Below are positions 17,320 through 27,200 of a DNA stretch of 64,000 nucleotides, one piece after another. This stretch comes from JAPLNB01 sp964451955. Lineage in GTDB: Bacteria > Planctomycetota > Phycisphaerae > Tepidisphaerales > Tepidisphaeraceae. Positions within the stretch are counted from its first letter, which is position 1; every line of letters begins with the position of its first letter. The DNA is taken from NCBI GenBank assembly GCA_964451955.1, contig CAYVKG010000001.1, forward strand, positions 70,813 to 134,812, in the 5' to 3' direction. The notes beneath the pieces are model-generated. The model worked only from the letters and a program-made list of their open reading frames with translations. It searched no databases and was not told the DNA's origin. A program made the position numbers and the translations under genes.

Positions 17320-18330
17320 ATGAACGTGAAACATCTATGGATGCTGGCGATGTTGGCGATGGTCATCGGCTGCGCGCAGCAGGGCGAGCAACCGCCGTCC
17401 CCGTCCCCGTTGCCGGCACGCCCTCGCGAAACCAAACGGGTCGAACCGCCCCCGGCAAGACGCACCATGGAGGTCCCCGATTCACTGAAGCGAGCGGCTC
17501 GCGACGTTCTGACCGCTGCGATCGCCGACCGCGACGGGCTGCTTCGCATGCATGCCGTGGAAGGGATCAAGGACGCCCTAGGCTCCGGGGGGCGGGATCA
17601 AATATTGGCGGCATTCAGCGACCCCCAGGCGCCGGTCCGTTTCGTCGCGGCAATGGCGGCCGGCGAACTCCGCCTCGAGGCCGCTTTGCCGCTGTTGCGT
17701 CGGGCGATCAACCAGGAGAAGGACCCCCACATTCAGGTGGCGGTCATTTTCGCCTTGCACCGGCTGGGCGAAACCAGCTTCAGCCGCGGACTGGAGCAGG
17801 CATTGAAAAGCCCCGATCCGGAGGTTCGCGCCAACGCCGCAATTGCCCTCGGAAGGCTCGATGAAAAGAGCGCTGTGAAAATCCTCCGCCCTGTCCTGCG
17901 GGATCCCCATGCGGAAACCCGAATCCAGGCGGCTGAAGCAATCTGGCGACTCGGCGATGAAGAGGGGCTGAAGTACCTCGTGGCCGCGTCCCTCAGCGGC
18001 CATCCCGCTCACAAGATAGTCGCAATCATGGGGCTTGCGGGCCCCCGCGACCGCAAAGTCATCGAACATGTCCGGGCGGGACTCGATTCCGAGTACACCG
18101 AGGTGGCGCTGGTCGCCGCACGCGCCTTGGGAATGCTCGGCTCCGACGAGGCCTACATGGTTGCCGCCGCCGCGATTTCAAGCCCCGACTGGCAGCAGCG
18201 ACACCTGGCCGCCCTGGCCCTGGGAGCGATCGGACGCGCGGATTCGCAAGACTTGCTTGCGCCCCTGCTGAAGGATGCCGAGCCGGACGTGCGAGTTGCC
18301 GCCGCCACCGCGATCCTGCAACTTCGCTGA
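17320..18330 (+). CDS. HEAT-repeat lipoprotein
   Basis: A 336-aa protein starting at the ATG at 17320 (GAAAGGC about 12 bases upstream). The signal MNVKHLWMLAMLAMVIGC ends in a lipobox, then a Pro-rich linker (residues ~20-50). The rest is about seven HEAT/PBS-type helical repeats with the recurring pattern RxxAAxALGRLxxxxAxxxL (for example VRANAAIALGRLDEKSAVKIL and RHLAALALGAIG). Such scaffolds usually bind proteins; the partner is unknown. It probably sits in an envelope membrane. Confidence 0.85.
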   Translation: MNVKHLWMLAMLAMVIGCAQQGEQPPSPSPLPARPRETKRVEPPPARRTMEVPDSLKRAARDVLTAAIADRDGLLRMHAVEGIKDALGSGGRDQILAAFSDPQAPVRFVAAMAAGELRLEAALPLLRRAINQEKDPHIQVAVIFALHRLGETSFSRGLEQALKSPDPEVRANAAIALGRLDEKSAVKILRPVLRDPHAETRIQAAEAIWRLGDEEGLKYLVAASLSGHPAHKIVAIMGLAGPRDRKVIEHVRAGLDSEYTEVALVAARALGMLGSDEAYMVAAAAISSPDWQQRHLAALALGAIGRADSQDLLAPLLKDAEPDVRVAAATAILQLR

Positions 18331-18371
18331 CCAGGTCCATCATTGGCCATTACCGTCCAGAAGAGCGGAAC

Positions 18372-18399
18372 TTGACATGCCTTTGCACGAGAGTACATT
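18372..18399 (+). promoter_or_regulatory. Promoter of the coiled-coil gene
   Basis: TTGACA (18372-18377), 16-bp spacer, TACATT (18394-18399); the predicted leader to the TTG start is about 165 bases. The 240 bp between the HEAT gene and the coiled-coil gene hold no other supported feature. Confidence 0.5.
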
Positions 18400-18571
18400 A
18401 GGGTCTTGACCGGCTTTGCATCTTGTCTCTTGCGCGATGATTCACCAAGCGAGCGTTTCGGGCAGGAGGTCCGAGCAGCGCAAGAGGCAGCCGGGAAGAA
18501 AAATGTCCCGCGTCGATGGGACGTGTTTGCGATACGCACCACTGCCGGACAGCCAGTCCAAGGAGCCAGGC

Positions 18572-19435
18572 TTGAGCGCTCTGACTAAACTCTTCATCGT
18601 TCTACTTGTTGTCTGTTCCCTTCTTCTGACGGCGGCTCTGGTCGTGTTCGTCAACCAGCGAGATAGCTTCGTGACCGCGCTCAACTCATACGAGGGTCGT
18701 GTGAGACAACTGACCAGGGAAAAAGAGGCGGCTCAGCAGGAGGTCACCAGCGCCAAGCAGTTGGCGAACCAGGCTGCCGCCCAGGCCGTGAAGGCCGCCA
18801 CCGACGCCCAAAAGAAGATCGACGACCTCACCGCCGCGGCCAAGGCGCTTGATGTTGAGAAAACCCAGCTAACCGCTCGGGTTGCCGTTCTTGACGCCTC
18901 CGTTACTGACCTGACCAACGCCATGAAGCTCTCCCAGGCGGCATTGGGGGATCTGCAGAAACGTTATGACGCGATCATGGCTGAAGCCGATAAGATCCGC
19001 ACCGGTAACGCGGAGTTGGCCGGCGCCAACACAGACCTGCAGAAGCGGCTCGATGTCGCCAGCCGAGAATTGCGCCTGGCAATCGAGCAGAACACGCAAT
19101 TGAGAAAGGACTACGACATCGCTCGTCGTGTCTTGGCAGACCGAAACATCCCTGTGGAAGCCGCCCCCGGCAAGAAAGTCGCGGCACCGAATCTCAAGGG
19201 TGTTGTGACCGTGGTCAAGCCTTCGACGGACGGCGTGACCTACGCCTCGATCAGCCTCGGAAGTGCCGACAAGGTCGAGAAGGGGATGCAGTTCTACGTG
19301 ATCAATCAGGCGACAATGGAGTTTCTCGGCAAGATCACCATCGACGCCGTGGAGCCTCGCGAGTCCTTCGGTCGGTTGGAAGGCCCCCGAATCCAGGATG
19401 TGCAGAAGGACTGCCAGGTTCTGACGCAGCTTTAG
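18572..19435 (+). CDS. Membrane-anchored coiled-coil protein
   Basis: A 287-aa protein. The TTG at 18572 is chosen as start because AAGGAG lies exactly six bases upstream and the product then begins MSALTKLFIVLLVVCSLLL, a classic membrane anchor; the frame stays open further upstream without a good start. Residues ~30-200 are a long heptad-rich coiled coil, rich in A, K, Q and E. The C-terminal ~85 residues form a compact beta domain (GVVTVVKPSTDGVTYASISLG, KGMQFYVINQATMEFLGKI). The shape resembles envelope spacers or MreC-like proteins, but no family is assigned. It is paired with the 56-aa gene downstream. Confidence 0.75.
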   Translation: MSALTKLFIVLLVVCSLLLTAALVVFVNQRDSFVTALNSYEGRVRQLTREKEAAQQEVTSAKQLANQAAAQAVKAATDAQKKIDDLTAAAKALDVEKTQLTARVAVLDASVTDLTNAMKLSQAALGDLQKRYDAIMAEADKIRTGNAELAGANTDLQKRLDVASRELRLAIEQNTQLRKDYDIARRVLADRNIPVEAAPGKKVAAPNLKGVVTVVKPSTDGVTYASISLGSADKVEKGMQFYVINQATMEFLGKITIDAVEPRESFGRLEGPRIQDVQKDCQVLTQL

Positions 19436-19477
19436 CCGCGGGGATGTCGCCACGAATAGGATCCAAGGAGCCCTACC

Positions 19478-19648
19478 ATGAGTCGTGCACCCACCAATGC
19501 CGGCGAACCGATTTATGTGAAACCGGCGAACGACATTTATACTGTCCTGCTCGGAATTGCCACGGTCGTGGCGATTCTGGGCCTCGTTGTCTGGTACATC
19601 AAGATGGGGGACCTGTTTGGCGGCGTCTTTGCCGTCCCATCCAAATAG
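19478..19648 (+). CDS. Small single-helix membrane protein, 56 aa
   Basis: The ATG at 19478 has AAGGAG seven bases upstream. The product has a polar N-terminus (MSRAPTNAGEPIYVKPANDI), one helix (LLGIATVVAILGLVVWYI) and a short tail ending VFAVPSK. It lies 42 bp after the coiled-coil gene and 31 bp before a strong terminator, so the two genes form a tight transcription unit and the products probably interact in the membrane. No family is recognised. Confidence 0.8.
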   Translation: MSRAPTNAGEPIYVKPANDIYTVLLGIATVVAILGLVVWYIKMGDLFGGVFAVPSK

Positions 19649-19679
19649 GCGGTCGTTCACCCTGCTTTGAAACCCATCA

Positions 19680-19708
19680 CCCCGGATCGCCGTCCGGGGT
19701 TCTTTTTT
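19680..19708 (+). terminator. Rho-independent terminator of the coiled-coil/small-protein unit
   Basis: Stem CCCCGGA / TCCGGGG (19680-19686 and 19693-19699), then TTC and six T (19703-19708). Confidence 0.9.
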
Positions 19709-19851
19709 GTGCTCCAGCCGCCCCGGCTCAAATGCCGGGCGAGTTACTCAGTGGCGTTTGCTGCGGGGCTTGGGTTAAAATGACTTGATGCCGCCGTCAA
19801 CGCAGACGCGGCTTCTTGAAGCCGAGTACGCTGTACGGGAGAGGGTGTCCG

Positions 19852-20496
19852 ATGAGCAACATGCTGGCGGCCTTGTCGGGCTTGATGCACCACCCGACGG
19901 CAACCGACTTTCCTTTTGCTGAACTCGCCGTATGCAGAGACCAGGAGTTGGAACTCGTGCACCCCTCCAGTGAGTGGATTGACGGCGTCCTTGCCGCCTG
20001 CACGCATCCATTGACTCTGGCCAACGATCCCGAGCATGCCGCCACGACCCGAACCCAACTGGAGCAACTGCTGCGGTCGTGCCACCTCGGCCGCGATCCC
20101 GGCGATCTGACTGTTGGCAGGGTTCCGACGTACAACTTCTGGTTGCGGCTCCGCCCAGAGTACCATCCGCCTGTGCCAATTGCGGGTAACATCAGCCTGC
20201 GCATCGGCCAGACCGCTGACGTTCTCCTGTTTTTCGGTCACGTCGGATACAACGTCTATCCGCCGGCTAGGGGCCATCATTATGCGAGTCGGGCCTGCCG
20301 ATTGCTCTTTCCATTGGCGAGGCACCACGGGCTCAAGTCCCTTTGGATCACAACCGACCCCACGAACCTTGCCTCCAGGCGGACGTGCGAGGCGCTCGGA
20401 GGCGTAATGGTGGACATCGTGGATGTCCCGGCCGACCACGTCCTGTATCGACGCGGCCAAAAGCGCAAGTGCCGATACCGCATAGACCTCGACTAA
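19852..20496 (+). CDS. GNAT-family acetyltransferase-like protein
   Basis: A 214-aa protein from the ATG at 19852 with GAGAGGG upstream. The C-terminal half shows a GNAT core: GNISLRIG, the beta4 strand FGHVGYNVYPPARGHHYAS (an acetyl-CoA-loop equivalent where the usual Arg/Gln-x-x-Gly-x-Gly/Ala becomes ARGHHYAS), then LWITTDPTNLASRRTCEALGG, typical of the COG3981-like group. The N-terminal half is less conserved. The substrate is unknown. Confidence 0.7.
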   Translation: MSNMLAALSGLMHHPTATDFPFAELAVCRDQELELVHPSSEWIDGVLAACTHPLTLANDPEHAATTRTQLEQLLRSCHLGRDPGDLTVGRVPTYNFWLRLRPEYHPPVPIAGNISLRIGQTADVLLFFGHVGYNVYPPARGHHYASRACRLLFPLARHHGLKSLWITTDPTNLASRRTCEALGGVMVDIVDVPADHVLYRRGQKRKCRYRIDLD

Positions 20497-20574
20497 CCAC
20501 CTATATAATGCATTCCATGCAACGGGGCGCACCATATATTGTATAAACAAAACATAGAAAGCTATTGCAAAGTT

Positions 20575-20582
20575 GGTATAAT
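20575..20582 (+). promoter_or_regulatory. Extended -10 promoter upstream of the DUF2156 gene
   Basis: TGGTATAAT-type element (TG at 20574-20575, TATAAT at 20577-20582) in an AT-rich stretch (20497-20590). It predicts a 5' leader of about 180 bases before the ATG at 20767; no known riboswitch or small ORF is recognised in it. Confidence 0.5.
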
Positions 20583-20766
20583 GCCGCCCCCATGGGTTAG
20601 CCTGCGTTCCTACGGCCTGCGTCTTTTCTGAGTGAAACGGGTTTGTTTGGCCGCAGACTCAACTTCGAATCTGTGCCGCCTTGCTTGGGTTCCCGCCGGT
20701 TCAGCAACGCATGCTCCGGAACATCGGGCACTGCAAGGCGATTTGTAGGAGGAAACCGTTACTTTT

Positions 20767-21870
20767 ATGGACGATGACCCTCTTTTGGGTTTAGGTTTGC
20801 GTCCTGTCACTCTTGCCGATCAGCCTAAATTCAACCAATACCTCGCGTCACTTCGCAATCCGCTTTCCGATTACACTTTTTCGCAGCTCTTCACCTGGGG
20901 GAACAGTTTGCGAATCTTGTGGACTGAATTGCACAGCCATCTGTGCGTCTTTGCCAATGGCACCGGAGACCTCACAATGCTGATGCCGCCCCTCGGCAGC
21001 GGCAGTTCCGATCGCGCTCTCATGGATGCCTTTGACATCATGGACACCTATAACAACGCCCACCAGGCGCACGGCCACAGCCGCGTCGAATATGCCAGCG
21101 AAGAATTGCTGCCTAGGTTCGATCTCAAGGCAATGACCGTTGAGCCGATGGGATTTGACTACGTCTATGACGTGGCGCGAATGATCGATCTCGCCGGCGG
21201 GGAACTCGCCAGCAAGCGACAACTCAAAAACCGGTTCCTTCGAAACTACGAGGCACGCGTCGAAACCTACGATCCTACCCGCCATCGCACCGAGTGCCTC
21301 AGGCTTCTCGGACTGTGGAAATCTCACCAGGACCTCCAGCACCAGCAAAGCCACCACACCGTGGCAGTCAAACGACAGAAGGAAGCCCTCGCGTGTGAGC
21401 TGACGTTGGAATGGGCCACCCAGATCGGCGTCACAGGCATCGTCGTCTACACGCGCCCCCGCCAACTTCAATCCGCGCCGGGCTGCGGCGGGGAAGGGTG
21501 GACTCTGAGCGGCTTCACCTTCGGCGAAATCCTGGGCGCCGAGGAGAGTAGCATTCTGATTGAAAAGACCGACCTGAGTGTGCGCGGGTTGCCCCAGTTC
21601 ATCTTCTCGGAATTCTGCCGACTGTGCTGGGCCAATCGCCCGCGAGTCAATGCCGGCGATGACTGGGGCCTCGAAACGCTCGCCTGGACCAAGGCAAGCT
21701 ATCACCCGGTCAGACGCCTGCGAAAATTCAGTTTCCAGCCCGCCCGCCGAACGATGGTTCAAGTGCCCGTGCAGGTGTGTCCTGGCGTGGGTCCCGGGCC
21801 TGTCTGGCCGCCGCCCCGGGCGGCGCGCGCCGATCTTCGTGTTTCCCCATTGGCGCCGTCTTGCGCCTAA
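20767..21870 (+). CDS. DUF2156 (phosphatidylglycerol lysyltransferase C-terminal-like) protein
   Basis: A 367-aa protein with the two-GNAT-lobe DUF2156 fold: LRPVTLADQPKFNQYL at the start, SDYTFSQLFTWG, then LASKRQLKNRFLRNY and a C-terminal WGLETLAWTKASYHPVRRL that closely matches the family's end (GIExLRxAKxSYHPVxLxxK). The family includes the catalytic part of MprF-type aminoacyl transferases, but many soluble members have unknown acceptors. About 40 Pro/Arg-rich residues after the domain look non-conserved. GGAGG lies about 13 bases before the ATG. The next GNAT gene begins 11 bp after the stop. Confidence 0.8.
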   Translation: MDDDPLLGLGLRPVTLADQPKFNQYLASLRNPLSDYTFSQLFTWGNSLRILWTELHSHLCVFANGTGDLTMLMPPLGSGSSDRALMDAFDIMDTYNNAHQAHGHSRVEYASEELLPRFDLKAMTVEPMGFDYVYDVARMIDLAGGELASKRQLKNRFLRNYEARVETYDPTRHRTECLRLLGLWKSHQDLQHQQSHHTVAVKRQKEALACELTLEWATQIGVTGIVVYTRPRQLQSAPGCGGEGWTLSGFTFGEILGAEESSILIEKTDLSVRGLPQFIFSEFCRLCWANRPRVNAGDDWGLETLAWTKASYHPVRRLRKFSFQPARRTMVQVPVQVCPGVGPGPVWPPPRAARADLRVSPLAPSCA

Positions 21871-21881
21871 AAGCTTGTGCA

Positions 21882-22418
21882 ATGAACGATACGACCCCCA
21901 TGGTGCCCCGTCGGCCAGTGCACGCGGTTGTGCGCCCGGCGCGACACGGCGATCTGCCGGCTGTCCACGCGCTCGAACACGCGTCGTTCACCGTTTACCG
22001 CCTGAACAGACGCCAATTGCACTATCTTCATCGAAGCCCAACGGCGATCTTCTTTGTTGCCGCAATCTCCGGCAGGATTGTCGGTCACGTCATCACGCTG
22101 ATCCGCAGGCACGGCCGGACAAGATCCGGACGCATCTATAGCCTGGCCGTTGACGCCCACTTCCGTGGCACAGGGATCGGCACGACCCTTGTCCGGCAAG
22201 CAATGGCGAGCCTCCGCCATCGCAATGTTCCACGAGTCAGCCTCGAAGTCGAGCAATCCAATGACGCCGCCATCCGGCTCTACAAAGCCCTCGGATTTCG
22301 ATTTGCCAAAGTCCTTCCCAATTACTACGGCCACGGTCGGCATGGCGTCCGCATGCTCCGAGAAAACGACCAGAGACTTCTGCTCGCTCCCGGCAAAGAG
22401 CGGCGGGCAACGCCGTGA
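21882..22418 (+). CDS. RimI-like GNAT N-acetyltransferase
   Basis: A 178-aa protein from the ATG at 21882; the open frame begins earlier, but conserved sequence starts with VRPARHGDLPAVHALEHASF. The acetyl-CoA signature is IYSLAVDAHFRGTGIGTTLV, with RGTGIG as the pyrophosphate loop, followed by VSLEVEQSNDAAIRLYKALGF as in RimI. It probably acetylates a protein N-terminus or small amine. It is coupled to the DUF2156 gene, which suggests a shared task. Confidence 0.88.
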   Translation: MNDTTPMVPRRPVHAVVRPARHGDLPAVHALEHASFTVYRLNRRQLHYLHRSPTAIFFVAAISGRIVGHVITLIRRHGRTRSGRIYSLAVDAHFRGTGIGTTLVRQAMASLRHRNVPRVSLEVEQSNDAAIRLYKALGFRFAKVLPNYYGHGRHGVRMLRENDQRLLLAPGKERRATP

Positions 22419-22497
22419 ATATGGGAAACGATTTAGGATTGTAAGGACCCGGCGACGGCGTACATCCACCGAATGGCCGGAAAGCCGCCGCTGGTTT

Positions 22498-22526
22498 TTG
22501 CCAGATTTGAATTTGTGGGGTATAGA
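22498..22526 (+). promoter_or_regulatory. Promoter of the PEP-CTERM gene
   Basis: TTGCCA (22498-22503), 17-bp spacer, TATAGA (22521-22526), leaving a leader of about 130 bases. Confidence 0.45.
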
Positions 22527-22661
22527 CACAATCGTGGAACTCTCGGTGCCCGTGGGCGTGGCGCCGAGGCGGTGCTGAGGCCTTTCGGCCATCACATCTG
22601 ACGATTCGTGCCCAAAACATGTCTGCCGCTCACCGCGGGAATGAAAATGGAGAGGTGAACA

Positions 22662-23450
22662 ATGCGCACACGCAATCGGTTGTGCACGATCGGGCTTATG
22701 CTCGTTGTGCTTGGTTGTGCCCTCACGGCACAGGCAGCGTTGATCTCGGTAAGCCAGAACAACGTTCCGAACTTGGACCCCATTCCGCCGCAGATTGAGC
22801 CACTGACCCTCGGAGAGGAGTCCTTCGCCTTTGTTGACCGGAATCATGAGTTGACATCCGCTCGCTATGATCCGGCGACCGGGTTGTTGAACACGGCGAG
22901 CACCGGCGTCCTCGTGGGCTTCCCAAGCTACCTGATCGGAATCCAGTACGTTGCCAACGCCAATGACAACAAGAACGCCGGAACGAGCGCGACCCAGAGC
23001 GATTACCTCGTCACCTACAAAGTGGATAAGCCCTCACAAGCCTATCTGCTGCTTGATAATCGGCTCGACGGAGCCGCCAGCAACGTCTCCAAAACCAACA
23101 CCACCGACCCCGTCCTTGAGGGCAGTCTTGCCTGGGTGGTCGAAGAAGGCTGGGTCCGAGTGAACACGGGCATCATGCCCAACGGCCAGGCGGACTACGT
23201 TGGCATCGATGAGGGCAGTTCCGTTGCCGGCCCCGATGCCCGCAACCACCATGATCCGGGGCCCGGGATGAGCCTCAACCAGTTCTATGCCATCTACACC
23301 AAAATGGTGTCCGGCGAGTTTGTCACCCACGGTCAGAAAATGGCGACAGGCAGCGGCAACATGTACGTCGTCGCAGTGGTGCCGGAGCCGGCAACCTTCT
23401 CCGTGTTGGCTCTGGGCAGTCTCGGTCTTCTGGCTCGTCGCCGCAAGTGA
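22662..23450 (+). CDS. PEP-CTERM exported protein
   Basis: A 262-aa protein with signal peptide (LCTIGLMLVVLGCALTAQA) and a C-terminal sorting signal VPEPATFSVLALGSLGLLARRRK style: Val-Pro-Glu-Pro, a hydrophobic helix and Arg/Lys tail. Exosortase would cut this signal and fix the protein to the surface or extracellular matrix; no exosortase gene is in the window. The body (residues ~25-235) is beta-rich with no recognised domain. GAGAGG precedes the ATG by about 8 bases, and the gene ends at a strong terminator as a single-gene unit. Confidence 0.88.
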   Translation: MRTRNRLCTIGLMLVVLGCALTAQAALISVSQNNVPNLDPIPPQIEPLTLGEESFAFVDRNHELTSARYDPATGLLNTASTGVLVGFPSYLIGIQYVANANDNKNAGTSATQSDYLVTYKVDKPSQAYLLLDNRLDGAASNVSKTNTTDPVLEGSLAWVVEEGWVRVNTGIMPNGQADYVGIDEGSSVAGPDARNHHDPGPGMSLNQFYAIYTKMVSGEFVTHGQKMATGSGNMYVVAVVPEPATFSVLALGSLGLLARRRK

Positions 23451-23500
23451 GGATTTCATCATCCGGCGGCCCACCGGCCGTGACGGGTGATTGCTGAATA

Positions 23501-23551
23501 CGGGCGGGTCGCTTGCCGGTCGTCTTGGCAAGGGTCCCGCCCGGTTTCTTT
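23501..23551 (+). terminator. Rho-independent terminator of the PEP-CTERM gene
   Basis: Two-part stem: CGGGCGGG / CCCGCCCG (23501-23508 and 23536-23543) enclosing CTTGCC / GGCAAG, followed by GTTTCTTT. Confidence 0.85.
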
Positions 23552-23697
23552 CCGCCCAGCGACACCCTGACCGCACGCCGGGCAATCCAAAAACACACGC
23601 ATTGGAACTGGGCCGGAGGCCGGACCTCTATTCGTGCCGATGGATGCCGGGGATTCAGCAAGCCCAATTTGGCGGTAGGGGGACTCTCCCTTGGGAA

Positions 23698-24156
23698 TCA
23701 CCCCTGCACGGAGATGCTGGCTTCCATTCTCTCGTTGGGTGCGGGCAGGTCCAGTTTGTTGGCCACGTTTGCCGCCTTCTGCTTCCCCAACTGGTCAAGG
23801 AGCAACGCCCACGTGTCGCGCTGATAACGCAGAACGCCCAGCGCGTCATCGAGCGACTCAATCTTGTGTTCGATATTCGCCTCGATCAATTTGCGGTAGG
23901 CGAAGTTATAGAGTGCCGCCAGCTTGCCGCACAGGTCGGGGGAGACATCGTGCCGCAGCGAGCAGTTCATTTCCGTGATGATCTTCTGTACGCGGGAAAT
24001 GAGCGAGTAGCTGAGTTCCCAGTTCTTGTCCTGCAGCGCCATTCTCGCCTGCTCGCAGAACCGGATTGCCCCATCATACAGCATCATCTGCAACTGCTCC
24101 GGCGTTGCAGTCAGGATCTTGGTTCGAAGATAGTTGGTCGCAACCTGTGAGTTCAT
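23698..24156 (-). CDS. fliS: Flagellar export chaperone FliS
   Basis: A 152-aa helical protein with the FliS pattern: NYLRTKILTATPEQLQMMLYDGAIRF at the start, then ELSYSLISRVQKIITEMNCSL and NFAYRKLIEANIEHKIESLDDALGVL. FliS binds the C-terminal helix of flagellin in the cytoplasm to stop premature polymerisation before type III export. It lies 115 bp downstream of fliD in the same orientation, the classical fliD-fliS order. The C-terminal tail (~20 residues after QLGKQKAAN) is extended. Confidence 0.93.
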   Translation of the reverse strand: MNSQVATNYLRTKILTATPEQLQMMLYDGAIRFCEQARMALQDKNWELSYSLISRVQKIITEMNCSLRHDVSPDLCGKLAALYNFAYRKLIEANIEHKIESLDDALGVLRYQRDTWALLLDQLGKQKAANVANKLDLPAPNERMEASISVQG

Positions 24157-24271
24157 ACGGTCTATTGGCCGGCGAGAAATCCGTGCACAGATACTATCGG
24201 CATCCGGGCGGTCCGAGATAAAGCCTCACGGTGGAATCCGTCCACCGCCGGCGCAAAAACTGCCTGCCGGG

Positions 24272-27200
24272 TCACGATTTCGACTTGGTGCTGGTGGTGT
24301 ACAGGCTCAGGTTGTTCAATGCGGTTTGCTGCGACTGCAGGCTCGACAGAACGGATTCCATGGTGCGGAACTGTTTCTCCATCCGGGCTCGCTTGATCTC
24401 TACGAGCTTGTCTATGTCCTTCATCCGATTCTCAAACTGCGTGGTTCGCAGGTCCAAAGACTGATTCTGGCGAGCGATGCTCCCGCTCACCGGATCGGTC
24501 ATGGCCGTGATCATGTCCTCAATGATGGCCGCGATGCCCTTCTTGTCCGGCGCCGTTCCCGTTCCCTTCTCGTAGAGCGTGAATAGTTTCTTCACCGACT
24601 CGGCATCGGTGCTGTACGCTTGACGAAACTTGTCCTCGTCGAACTCGATCTGGGAGTCTTTCCCAACCTTCAGGCCAACACTCGTCAGGGTCTTGTATGT
24701 GCCCGCGCTGGGGACCGCCGTGCTGAAAAACCTGAAAATCCGCTCCTGAATCTGCTGGGTTGTGCCGTCGCCCAACAGGATGCCTTTTTGCTGCGTTTCG
24801 CTGTCGAACTTCATCAGCTCGTTGAGCTTCGCCGAAAGCTGGTTGAAATTGTCTGCAAACTTCTGCAGCTCGGAGGTGACACTATCGAGGTTTTGCGTGA
24901 TGTTCAGCGTGACGGGGGAGGCGCTGGTGGAATGCAGTTCGATGGTCACGCCCTTGATCACGTTCGTGAGCTGGTTGCTGCTCGAAGTGATCACCAGAGG
25001 CCGCGCGCCACCCGCCCCGTAGATCACGGCAGCGTCCTGCGCATCGACGACGTTGGTGGTCTGGAGCACCGTGTCACCCGCGTCAAATAGGAATCTGCCG
25101 TCACGCCCGGTGTTTCGCGCAGTCAATGACATTCGCGATCCTGATCCGTCATTCACCAGCAACGCCGAAACAGCAAAACCGGGCGCGTTGATCGCGTCGA
25201 TGGCGGTCTGGAGCGTGTCGGTGGGCGACAGCGTGATCGAACGCTCAAACGAGCCGTCAATCGTTGTCGCGCCAGCGGGCGCTTTGCCCAGAATGTTCAG
25301 ATCCGCCGCCGTCTTGCCGGTCTTGTCTTCGACTTTCATCTGCAGCGGCCCGCCGGCCGTATCCGTCAGCAGGAGGCCGTCGCCGTTGGCGTTGATCGAC
25401 GCGGTTACCCCGATCCCCGCAGCGTTGATGGAATTGATGACGTTTCCGAGGGTCTTCCAGGTCGACGACACGTTGATCTCGGCGCTTATGCCGTTGGAGT
25501 TCGTGATTGTGAACCTGCCCGCCGAAACCCCCCGCCCGCCGTTGTAATCGCTCAGCAGGGTGTTCTCCGCCACCCATCGACGCTGCAGATTGGCGCCCCG
25601 AACGGTGGTTGTCGCCGGGGCGAACGTCCCCTCGATTCCCAACTCCGCAGCCGTGGTTGAGGAGACATCCGCGATGACGAGGTTGCCGATGCCGCCGGAG
25701 TTGTCCGTGATCTGGATTCCATTGCCCGCGTCCTTGATCGATGCCGAAAGAGACAGACCGGAAGCGTTGATGCGATCAAGAATGTCCTGAACAGACGTCG
25801 CCGTGCTGAAGTCAATTGTCGCCGATGCGCCAGACCGGTTGGTGAAGGACACCGTCCCTAGGTTGAGGCCCGCGCCGCCCCTCAGGCTCGCAATCCGCAC
25901 GGTGTTCAACGAGGCGATCAACGCCGTCCCGTTTATCTGGTTCCCGACCGCCGGAACCATCAAACCCAGATCGGCCGCCGCCTTTGAACCGTTCAGCGCG
26001 GTGACCGTCAGCGCGCCGCCCAGGGTGGAGTCCGTCAACTGCAACCCCTTGCCGTTGGACGGAATGGACGCCACCACCTTCCCACCCGTCGCCGTGTTGA
26101 TGGCATCGACCACCTGACCGACGCTCGTCAGACCACTCAGGGTAATATCGAAAGTAGAACCGTCGGCTGCGGCGATCTGGAAGTCGGCGATGCCGTTCGC
26201 GGTGCGGACACCCATGCCATCATTCAGATCCGAAAGTCTGGTGGACCGGCCAAGATAGTTGATCGTCGTCCCTACAAGCGTGGGGTTTGCGGATGATCCC
26301 GCCAATCCCAGATCCGTTGCAGCCGTCGATCCACCCAGGTCCGTTACAATGAGATTGGAGACGGATTGCCCCGAAAGATCGGTCAGCGTGAGCTTGTCCC
26401 CGGTGATCTCCGCCTTGACGGCAACATCGAGGCTGGTGTTGATTCGCTTCACGACGTCATCCAGCGTGAATGCGCCGGAAATATCCACGACGGTCGATCG
26501 CCCCGAACGGTCCGTTATCCGAAAGGCGCCAAGCTGGACGCCCTTGCCGCCATTCAGTTGCGAAAGCAGCGTCTGGGAGTAGACTTCGCCACCGCCCATC
26601 TCGAGGGTCAACGTCCCCGCGACTAGCTTTGCCCGCTTCAGGTTCGTTCCCTGAATGGAGGTGTACCCGGTGTCATAGGAACCGGCCAGGCCCAGTTGGG
26701 TTGCGATCGTGGAACCCGGATCGTTGACGACAATGAGGTTCCCGGTTTCAGAGGTGGTGTCCGTCAACTGGATCCCGTTGTTCTCTATGTTGACCGAAGC
26801 CGTCACGCCGATCCCCGCGGCATTGATCGCGTCGATCATGTCCCGAACGGTTCTCGAACCTGACAAGTCCACCGACGCCGATACGCCAGCGCGATTCGTG
26901 ATGGTCATCGACCCGAGCGCCAGTCCCACGCCGCCGTTAAGCGAAGAGATCAGCACGGTGTTCAGCCCGCCAAGCACCGTCCTCCCGCTCAGAGGGCTTG
27001 TTCCCGACTGAACCAGCCCGAGATCCGCCGCCGCGTTGGACGCGTTCAGGGCACTCACCGACAGCGTTCCACCGCCGGTCAGATCCGTCAGACGGATCGA
27101 GTCGGTGGCCGAGTTGATGTCCGCCTGCACCTTGCCTGCCCCGGCCGTGTTGATGGCGGCAAGCACCTGTCCGACCGTCTGTGCGCTTCCAAGATCGACA

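Noticed and set aside
20583..20766. Riboswitch in the long leader of the DUF2156 gene
   Set aside because: No known aptamer motif or terminator-like hairpin was recognised; TTCGAATC there lacks tRNA context.
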